In this document: positions 1 through 5,349 of the stretch, piece by piece
How the letters are laid out: every line of letters starts with the position of its first letter
Numbering within the stretch: the stretch's first letter is position 1
Position numbers and translations under genes: made by a program
Source: an archaeon UBA168
GTDB taxonomy: Archaea; Thermoproteota; Thermoprotei_A; Marsarchaeales; UBA168
Length of the DNA: 5,673 nt
Reading direction: 5' to 3'
Assembly (NCBI GenBank): GCA_002507085.1
Contig: DAYW01000001.1
Span: 1-5,673, forward strand
The notes under the pieces: generated by a model
Databases searched by the model: none
Told to the model about the DNA's origin: nothing
Seen by the model: only the letters and a program-made list of their open reading frames with translations

Positions 1-1866
1 TACCCCGTGTGTTGGCGGTGCGGCACTCCTCTTATAATGAGGCCAACGGAGCAGTGGCTAATAAAGATATCAAGGATTAAGGAAAAGCTGATGACGTCGG
101 TCAGCGATGTTGCCACCATACCGGATTGGTTAAAAGAGGCAAGGCTTACGCCCTGGCTTAAGGGCCTTGGCGACTGGGTCATATCAAGGCAGAGGTACTG
201 GGGGACTCCGATACCGATATGGGTTTGTGATAAGTGCGGCGAGGTCAAGGTCGTTGGCTCTTTAAAGGAGCTTGAGGAGCTTTCAGGCCGCAAGATCACG
301 GATTCGCTTCAGATGCATCGGCCCCTTATAGATAACGTGACGTTCCCCCATTCATGCGGGGGTACCATGAAGAGGGTTCAGGACGTCTTTGACGTTTGGT
401 TTGACTCGGGCTCGGCTCCTTACGCATCCACCGGGAGCTGGCCGCCGCCGCGCTATGAGCTCGTTCTCGAGGGACAGGATCAGTTCAGCGGCTGGTTTGC
501 GTCGCTTGTTAAGGTCTCAGCTGGTCTCTGGGGCGTCGCCCCTTACAGAAGGGTCATGGCCCATGGCATGGCATTGGATGAGAATGGCAGGGAAATGCAC
601 AAGTCGCTGGGAAATTACGTAGACGTCGAGGACATCATCAAGAAGTACGGCGCGGACGCCTTTCGCATTTTCTTCATGCAGCATACGCCGTGGGAGGACG
701 TTAGGTTCAGCGAGAGGGGGCTTCAGGACGCGGTTAAAAAGCTGAACATCATATGGAACTTGTTCTACTTTGCCACGACTTACATGGAGCTTGACGATTA
801 CCATCCGCTTGACGTGCCTGCACTGCTCCCTGAGGACAGGTGGATCCTGTCAAGGCTAGCCAGGACTGAGAAGGCCGCTTTAGAACTCATGGATTCGTTT
901 GACTACTCTTCAGCCATAAGGCTGATACTGGACTTTGCAACCGAGGAGGTAAGCAGGTGGTACGTGAAGCTTGTAAGAAAGAGGACTTGGGTGGAGGAAA
1001 AGCACGACCCTTCCAAAGAGGCGGCTTACTACGCGCTTTATTGGGCGCTCGACGGGATAGCTAGGATGCTTTATCCCTTCGCTCCGTTTTTGACCACGTA
1101 CTTGTTGCCCTCGCTTCCAGACGAGGACGGGAATATGGTATGGCCGGTAAAGCGGTTCACGGTTGATGAGCGCGTTGAGCGTGACATGGAGCTGGCCATG
1201 AAGATCGTTGCTGCTGGTTTGGCGGCTAGGAATAAGGCGGGAATAAAGGTCAGACATCCGCTTAGAGCGCTTTACGTTACTGGCCCAATTCCCACCGAGC
1301 TAGCCCAGCTGATAGCCGAGCAGGTAAACGTCAAGGAGGTAAAGCAGGGAAAGGAGGAAGAATTCGTTGAGAAAAAGTTAAGGATACGGTACGACGTTCT
1401 GGGATCGGTCTTTAAGGATAAAACCGCTTACGTGGCGGAGAAAGTGAAACAGGGGGTTAAATCGGTTGTGATAAACGGAAAAGAATACGAAATCCCTGAG
1501 AAAGCCGTTGAAGTTGACGTCGTTCCTAGGGATGGTTATGCTTTTGCTGAATACGACGGAGGTAAGGTCTTTCTTGACACTATGGTTGATACAGAGCTTG
1601 AGGCCGAGGCGCTGAAAAGGGAGCTCATAAGGAGAGTTCAAGAGACGCGGAAGAGGGCTGGTCTTTTTGTTGAAGACAAGATCGACTTAGTGGTGCAAGC
1701 CGAGGGCGAAATAAGGGATAGGTTGGCCTCAACTATAGCGGGTGTGGTGGCTGACACCAGAGCGGTTTCAGCGGTAGTATCATCAGAGCCGCCAAAAGGG
1801 GATTGGTTCGCCGAGGAATGGGACATCGATGGTGATGCCATAAAGGTTTACATAAGGAAGGCATAA
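1..1866 (+). CDS. ileS: Isoleucyl-tRNA synthetase, C-terminal part (5' end outside window)
   Basis: Cytoplasmic class I aminoacyl-tRNA synthetase that charges tRNA-Ile with isoleucine. The frame is open from base 1 (Y-P-V-C-W-R-C-G), so the ATG-free start at base 7 is not the real start. About 621 residues are present, against roughly 1,050 for a full enzyme; the Rossmann HIGH motif and most of the editing domain lie upstream. Counting from the M-C-W-R-C residue at base 7, the sequence shows CWRCGTPL at 2-9 and TEQW at 14-17 (end of the editing domain), SRQRYWGTPIPIW at 60-72, CDKC at 74-77, and DVFDVWFDSGSAPYA at 126-140. The KMSKS-equivalent loop reads EMHKSLGN at 196-203 and keeps the second lysine. 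The anticodon-binding helical domain follows, and the archaeal-type C-terminal domain ends in VYIRKA. No frameshift is visible. The gene converges on the JAMM gene with 35 bases between the stops. Identity is certain; only the upstream extent is unknown. Confidence 0.97.
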   Translation, partial: YPVCWRCGTPLIMRPTEQWLIKISRIKEKLMTSVSDVATIPDWLKEARLTPWLKGLGDWVISRQRYWGTPIPIWVCDKCGEVKVVGSLKELEELSGRKITDSLQMHRPLIDNVTFPHSCGGTMKRVQDVFDVWFDSGSAPYASTGSWPPPRYELVLEGQDQFSGWFASLVKVSAGLWGVAPYRRVMAHGMALDENGREMHKSLGNYVDVEDIIKKYGADAFRIFFMQHTPWEDVRFSERGLQDAVKKLNIIWNLFYFATTYMELDDYHPLDVPALLPEDRWILSRLARTEKAALELMDSFDYSSAIRLILDFATEEVSRWYVKLVRKRTWVEEKHDPSKEAAYYALYWALDGIARMLYPFAPFLTTYLLPSLPDEDGNMVWPVKRFTVDERVERDMELAMKIVAAGLAARNKAGIKVRHPLRALYVTGPIPTELAQLIAEQVNVKEVKQGKEEEFVEKKLRIRYDVLGSVFKDKTAYVAEKVKQGVKSVVINGKEYEIPEKAVEVDVVPRDGYAFAEYDGGKVFLDTMVDTELEAEALKRELIRRVQETRKRAGLFVEDKIDLVVQAEGEIRDRLASTIAGVVADTRAVSAVVSSEPPKGDWFAEEWDIDGDAIKVYIRKA

Positions 1867-1873
1867 CTAGCGG

Positions 1874-1881
1874 TTTTCTTT
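1874..1881 (+). terminator. Possible T-rich terminator after ileS
   Basis: TTTTCTTT lies 8 bases after the ileS stop codon, in the short gap between two convergent genes. Archaeal RNA polymerase commonly ends transcription at T-rich tracts without a hairpin. The tract is short and interrupted by one C, so the call is weak. Confidence 0.3.
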
Positions 1882-1901
1882 AAGGATAAGTGAGATATTT
1901 C

Positions 1902-2324
1902 TCAGGAGTTCTTTGCTGTCTCCTTGTTTCCGATGTAATAGGGTATCACGTTTCCCTGACGATCAAAGAACGCAAAGTCATGCTTCCCTTCAAAAGGATA
2001 GGCCGCGATACCCATTATCCTTCCCATATAGGATAAGAGGTCCTGAAGGGAGGGCATAAGAGCTCCACTGGGATGGCTGTGAATTGTGCCAATTATCGAA
2101 GGAGTGAAGGGAGTGTAGAAAATGTTTATTGAAGCGAAATCAGAGCCGTTGTGCTGAAGCGGAGGTGACAGCACCTCGTCGATGTAGAGGTAGCTGCCTA
2201 CCCTGTCCCCGCGTGCCAGCAGCATGATCTCCTTTGGGTACATGCCTTTTGCGTACTCCAGGATTTGATCCAGAAGGTCTTGGCTGAGCATAATCCCCTT
2301 GAGTGGCTTTTTCATTAAGACCAC
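1902..2324 (-). CDS. JAMM/MPN-domain (JAB1/Mov34/PAD-1) zinc metalloprotease-like protein
   Basis: Small cytosolic single-domain protein of the JAMM family, whose members are zinc isopeptidases. Archaeal relatives remove ubiquitin-like SAMP proteins from targets or process related sulfur-carrier proteins. The complete catalytic motif is present (numbering from the GTG at 2324): Glu32 in PKEIMLLARG, then His82-Ser-His84, seven residues, Ser92-x-x-Asp95, matching H-x-H-x7-S-x2-D. The protein should therefore be catalytically competent. There is no signal peptide or membrane segment, and 137-140 residues suits a minimal stand-alone JAMM domain. The frame opens with GTG at 2324, but ATG at 2315 is the better start. 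It is preceded after 3 bases by AGGTGGTC, which resembles the archaeal Shine-Dalgarno sequence, and this gives 137 residues. The gene converges on ileS and diverges from the RNA candidate to its right. No ubiquitin-like or E1-like partner gene is visible, so the substrate cannot be named. Confidence 0.9.
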   Translation of the reverse strand: MVLMKKPLKGIMLSQDLLDQILEYAKGMYPKEIMLLARGDRVGSYLYIDEVLSPPLQHNGSDFASINIFYTPFTPSIIGTIHSHPSGALMPSLQDLLSYMGRIMGIAAYPFEGKHDFAFFDRQGNVIPYYIGNKETAKNS

Positions 2325-2326
2325 CT
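2319..2326 (-). promoter_or_regulatory. Shine-Dalgarno sequence of the JAMM gene
   Basis: On the minus strand this reads AGGTGGTC. It differs from AGGTGATC, the complement of the archaeal 16S rRNA 3' end, by one A-to-G change that still allows a G-U pair. It lies 3 bases before ATG 2315 and overlaps the GTG at 2324, so it argues for the ATG as the true start. Confidence 0.6.
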
Positions 2327-2414
2327 GAGGATACCCGTACCGTTTATGGATAGCAAGAATTGGATTGTAAAAGTGGATCCCTTCACTTTCTATGGATTAA
2401 CATTATGTGATTGC

Positions 2415-2422
2415 CTTATAAT
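2415..2422 (+). promoter_or_regulatory. TATA box upstream of the structured RNA candidate
   Basis: CTTATAAT fits the archaeal TATA-box consensus. With the usual 24-28 base distance, transcription would begin near 2443-2447, in the segment CAGTGGTAACC. Everything 3' of that point up to about 2715 is the structured, apparently non-coding stretch, so this box is the natural promoter for it. It could instead drive the aminotransferase with a leader of about 300 bases. The assignment rests on sequence and spacing only. Confidence 0.5.
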
Positions 2423-2444
2423 CGTTTCGGGGATACTTTCCAGT

Positions 2445-2715
2445 GGTAACCTGATTTGCACCCGCAGCCAACGCGGCGATAAGGTAGCCCTAACCAGAAA
2501 TCCGGCTCAGGGGAGAGGGGACGTAAGCCACCCCAAGAGAAGAAAGGAGGGCCGCGAAGGTCGCAGGAAACTTCAGGGGTTTGCCCCGAGGAAGGGAGAG
2601 GTTGTCAGACGACCAAGAGGGCAACCTATAAGCGATGAGAAAGCGCTTGCTAAATAGAGGAAATTTGGCGCTCTTTGCCCGATGATGAGAGTGTTGCACG
2701 ATGAAAAAGGTTAAA
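2445..2715 (+). ncRNA. Candidate structured non-coding RNA, class unknown
   Basis: The 395 bases between the JAMM gene and the aminotransferase contain no plausible protein: the open frames are short, basic and compositionally odd. From about 2445 the plus strand is rich in G and A and contains several helices. GGGG 2576-2579 pairs with CCCC 2584-2587 around a TTTG loop, extended by CTTC 2571-2574 with GAAG 2591-2594. AGGTTGTC 2599-2606 pairs with GGCAACCT 2620-2627. AAGCG 2630-2634 pairs with CGCTT 2644-2648. A longer-range helix is CGCGGC 2472-2477 with GCCGCG 2551-2556, and TAACCT 2447-2452 could close the ends with AGGTTA 2708-2713. A TATA box sits about 26 bases before the inferred start. 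The length of about 270 bases is in the range of archaeal RNase P or SRP RNA, but I could not match the conserved cores of either. It could also be a long leader of the aminotransferase mRNA. Boundaries are approximate. Confidence 0.45.
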
Positions 2716-2720
2716 CATCA

Positions 2721-3914
2721 ATGCACAGTTATAATATCATGGAGTCGTTAGATGAGTGGGTACTGCCACAAATAAAGCACATGGCCTTCACGGGAATCTG
2801 GAGGGTTACGCTAATGCTTTCCAATTACAAGGACTCCGTTTACCTGAGCACGGGCGAGCCGGACTTTGACACACCGCCAAACGTGATAAAGGCGGCGGAG
2901 GATGCCATGAGAAATGGAAAGACTCACTACGTGGATCCGTCCGGCCTAAGGGAGCTACGCGAGGAGATCAGCAAGAAGCTGAAGAGAGATAACTCGATCG
3001 AGGTATCTCCCGATCAGGTGATAGTGACGGTCGGCGCAGAGGAGGCCTTAGCCACGGTCTTCCAGGCCTTCGTCAACGCTGGAGACAAGGTCACGGTCTT
3101 CACTCCGGCTTACTCCCTTTACTTGGATTTGGTTCAAATGCGGGGAGCGAGGCTGAACGCGGTAAACCTCATAGAGGAAGGAGATCGCTTTAGAGTTGAC
3201 CTAGAAAAGGTGAAGGAGACCATAGGCGGATCCAAGGTCATAATCATTAACAACCCGTCTAATCCAACGGGTTACGTGATGAGTGATGAGGAAATAAAGG
3301 CTGTTGTTGATCTAGCAGCGGAGCACGGCACCATAATAGTATCTGACGAGATATATGAGAAGATGAACTACAGCGGTAAGAGGCTCTTAAGTCCGGCTTC
3401 CATAGCACCTGAGAACACAATAACCATTAACGGCTTTAGCAAGGCATATGCAATGACCGGATGGAGGATAGGTTATCTGGCGGCTCCAAAGGAGGTTATG
3501 GAAGCTCTTAAGATAGTACACCACACAAACGTTATAAGCGCATAATCGATTTCGCAGTACGCTGCGCTTGAAGCCCTTAAGGGCCCCCAGGATAGCGTTA
3601 ACAAGATGGTATCTGAGTACGGCAGGCGCATGGAGTTACTTTACGACGGATTAAAGAAGTTGCCAAACGTAAGGGTTGCAAAACCAGAAGGAGCCATATA
3701 TGCCTTCCCCGATTTCTCTTTCTATGGGAGCGATGACGATGAGTTTTCCGTTAGGCTCGCTAAAGCAACTCATGTGGCAACGGTTCCTGGCAGCACCTTC
3801 GGGGAAGCGGGTAGGGGCCACCTAAGGTTTACTTTCGCGGCATCCCCAGAATCCATCAGAACGGCGCTTTCGAGGATCGATGATTTTCTTTCATCTAAAC
3901 CCGATGAGCGGTGA
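2721..3914 (+). pseudogene. Class I/II PLP-dependent aminotransferase (aspartate aminotransferase-like) interrupted by an in-frame TAA
   Basis: Fold-type I aminotransferase that would move an amino group between an amino acid and a 2-oxo acid; the exact substrate (aspartate, aromatic, alanine) cannot be fixed. Numbering from ATG 2721: GEPDFD 45-50, Tyr70 in THYVDPSG, the NNPSNPTG cofactor motif 177-184, SDEIY 208-212, and the PLP-binding lysine Lys241 in SKAYAMTGWRIGY. Codon 275 (3543-3545) is TAA. The same frame then continues without a gap as SISQYAALEAL through EAGRGHLRFTF, whose Arg is the family's carboxylate-binding residue, to the stop at 3912-3914. Joined, the product is about 397 residues, normal for the family. 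A product ending at 274 would lack that Arg and the small C-terminal domain. The likely start is ATG 2739 (MESLDEW), which gives the usual N-terminal length; no Shine-Dalgarno is seen, so the mRNA may be leaderless. The lesion may be a real mutation or a base error. Confidence 0.85.
3543..3545 (+). other. In-frame TAA nonsense codon in the aminotransferase
   Basis: The context is ATA AGC GCA TAA TCG ATT TCG CAG. The family often has a small-residue stretch such as C-A-S-S-I-S-Q here, so TAA is most simply a TCA serine codon changed at one base; TAC or TAT (Tyr) is also one base away. Reading frame and homology continue unbroken on both sides, so no bases need be gained or lost. TAA is not known to be recoded in archaea, where TAG can encode pyrrolysine. 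Confidence 0.9.
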
Positions 3915-3961
3915 GCTTTAATTCGGAGCAAGGTAAAAAAGCGCTAAATGGGCCCTAGCCC

Positions 3962-4396
3962 ATGAGCATAACAATATCAGTTAAACTGCTTGAGATTCAC
4001 GCGGAGAAGCTGGTTGAGGGAGATCTAGTAAAGGTGCAGATGCAGACACAGCTTAATGCCCCAAGCGGGCCCGTGGAAAGGAGAAGCCCAACTATGTCGG
4101 TGATACCGTTCGCTTTCAGCGTGAACTTCGTGCCTGCAAGCGGCACTCTGACGTTTCACGGCCAGATAATCCTGTCAGGAGGACAGGAGGACTTGGATAA
4201 GATCTCGAAGGATCTTGACGACAAGAAGCCGTATCTACCGGCGCTCCAAGTAGCGCTGAACCACAGCATAGCGACATCCATATTGGTCTGCAGGGAGCTG
4301 GGCCTCCCCTTCCCGCTTGGCATACCGCAGCTGAACCAAAAGAGCGATGAAGAAAAACAGGAGCCACAGCAGCTTCCATCGGCTATGACCATGTGA
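3962..4396 (+). CDS. Small archaeal protein with SecB-like sequence pattern (function unproven)
   Basis: A cytosolic protein of 144 residues with no signal peptide or membrane segment. Residues 1-72 look like a beta-sheet with alternating hydrophobic residues (SITISVKLLEI, FAFSVNFVPASGTLTFHGQIIL). Residues 75-87 are a charged linker, and 88-112 a proline-started helix (YLPALQVALNHSIATSILVCREL). Then come GLPFPLGIPQL at 114-124 and a polar, probably disordered tail rich in Q and E. This order of sheet with a P-x-G-x-L strand turn, helix, and final L-G-L-P-x-P-L segment recalls the SecB chaperone fold and SecB-like archaeal proteins. I judge this from pattern alone. SecB proteins hold unfolded clients as tetramers, and whether this one does is unknown. 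The ATG lies 47 bases after the aminotransferase stop, directly behind a GGGC-CCTA-GCCC inverted repeat (3950-3961), with no Shine-Dalgarno sequence. Its last 241 bases are overlapped by the open porB frame on the other strand. Confidence 0.8.
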   Translation: MSITISVKLLEIHAEKLVEGDLVKVQMQTQLNAPSGPVERRSPTMSVIPFAFSVNFVPASGTLTFHGQIILSGGQEDLDKISKDLDDKKPYLPALQVALNHSIATSILVCRELGLPFPLGIPQLNQKSDEEKQEPQQLPSAMTM

Positions 4397-5349
4397 TGTC
4401 GAGGCTTGACATCAACCCCCTGCGACTTCCAATACGACATTATTTCCTCTTTTATTTCGGCAATTGCTTTTTTTGCCAAAGGGTTGTTCTCGTCAAACAG
4501 GTGCTGAAACCTGGCCTGAAGTTTGAGGTATTCCTCAACGGGGACGAACTTTGGGATTATCGTGTGGATCACCCTTCCATCAACGTACTTCTTAAGCGGC
4601 CATACACCGGTATCAACGGCAAGCTGGGCAACTTTTAACGATAGAGAGGGGTCAAACCCCATTCCCGTGGGGCATGACGCGTATCCTATAAACATCTTTG
4701 GTCCCTTCCTGCGCATAGCCTCCTCAACTTTTTGCATGAGGTCTAGGGGATGCGAGGGCGAAATCGTGGCCAAGTAAGCCGGGTTGTGAGCTTTCCATAT
4801 CTCGAATAGGTCCTTCTTGCGCTTTTCGGTGCCTATCGGGTTGAGTTTTCCAACCGGAGATGTGGTAGTCCTTGAGCCGTAGGGCGATGCTCCGCTCTGC
4901 TGAAATCCGGTGTTGCCGTAGGCCTCGTTGTCGTAACAGAGGTAATAGAAGTCAAGGTTCCTGTCCATGGCCGCTGAGGTAGCCTGAAGCCCTATGTCGT
5001 AGGCGCCTCCATCACCGGTTAAGACCAGGACGTTTATTTCTTCGTCCTTTGCTTTGCCTTGGCTTATCAGCGAGTCGAGAGCGTCCCTTATTCCTTGGGC
5101 GCCGGCCGGCGCGCATGCAAAGGCCGTGTAAAGCCATCCAGCCGTCAAGTTCGAATATGGATACGTCTGAAGCAGGGTCATGCAGCCGGCCGCGTTGACG
5201 ATAAAGGTCTTTGGGCCGAGGACTTTTAGCATCAACCTTATCATTATCTGCGCCCCGCAGCCAGGGCACATAGAAGATCCCGGATGCAGGTACTCTTCGA
5301 GGGGCGTGTCGCGGATTGTCCTTATGGAGCGGTCGCCTACCAATGACAT
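4156..5349 (-). CDS. porB: Pyruvate/2-oxoacid:ferredoxin oxidoreductase, beta subunit
   Basis: Thiamine-diphosphate and Fe-S subunit of the cytosolic enzyme that oxidatively decarboxylates pyruvate or another 2-oxo acid to acyl-CoA and passes electrons to ferredoxin. Four Fe4S4 cysteine ligands are visible: Cys28 and Cys31 (CPGC), Cys56 (AAGCM) and Cys226 (ASCPTG). The ThDP/Mg motif starts GDGGAYDIG at 112-120 and ends DNEAYGNTG at 140-148. The family usually has about 300-330 residues, but this frame is open for 397. Residues after about 312 (GSCCGSCFSSS onward) are antisense translation of the SecB-like gene and unlikely to be real. The natural end is probably near 4412: one extra G in the G5 run at 4416-4420 would end the protein as MSYWKSQGG followed by TGA. 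The start may be ATG 5349 or, from ribosome-binding-site spacing, TTG 5343. It directly follows porA in one operon. Pyruvate versus another 2-oxo acid is not settled by sequence alone. Confidence 0.93.
   Translation of the reverse strand: MSLVGDRSIRTIRDTPLEEYLHPGSSMCPGCGAQIMIRLMLKVLGPKTFIVNAAGCMTLLQTYPYSNLTAGWLYTAFACAPAGAQGIRDALDSLISQGKAKDEEINVLVLTGDGGAYDIGLQATSAAMDRNLDFYYLCYDNEAYGNTGFQQSGASPYGSRTTTSPVGKLNPIGTEKRKKDLFEIWKAHNPAYLATISPSHPLDLMQKVEEAMRRKGPKMFIGYASCPTGMGFDPSLSLKVAQLAVDTGVWPLKKYVDGRVIHTIIPKFVPVEEYLKLQARFQHLFDENNPLAKKAIAEIKEEIMSYWKSQGVDVKPRHHMVIADGSCCGSCFSSSLFWFSCGMPSGKGRPSSLQTNMDVAMLWFSATWSAGRYGFLSSRSFEILSKSSCPPDRIIWP

Noticed and set aside
389..1841. Several short open frames on both strands inside ileS
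   Set aside because: They are shadows of a strongly conserved coding frame with clear IleRS motifs.
2346..2657. Open frame of 103 codons on the plus strand in the intergenic region
   Set aside because: The start lies upstream of the TATA box, the second half is an unnatural run of Arg, Lys and Gly, no ribosome-binding site or recognisable motif is present, and the DNA folds well as RNA.
2494..2663. RNase P-like pieces: CCAGAAATCCGGCTCA at 2494-2509 resembles the 3' conserved region V, and GAGGAAA at 2657-2663 resembles conserved region I
   Set aside because: They are in the reverse order to a normal RNase P RNA, and the two pieces cannot form the P4 helix with each other, so even a circularly permuted RNA is not supported. 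A covariance-model search would settle it.
2682..2704. Box C-like ATGATGA of a C/D guide RNA
   Set aside because: No box D (CTGA) follows at a suitable distance and no terminal stem encloses it.
3543..3545. Stop codon recoding (pyrrolysine or selenocysteine) in the aminotransferase
   Set aside because: The codon is TAA, whereas archaeal recoding uses TAG or TGA; no recoding hairpin is evident.
3950..3961. GGGC-CCTA-GCCC inverted repeat as an operator or terminator
   Set aside because: Four base pairs with a four-base loop is too small to support a call, although its position just before ATG 3962 is noted in that gene's entry.
4116..4777. Open frames of about 80-90 codons on the minus strand at 4116-4379 and on the plus strand at 4393-4638 and 4523-4777
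   Set aside because: They lie opposite or out of frame with the SecB-like gene and porB and show no motif or ribosome-binding site.
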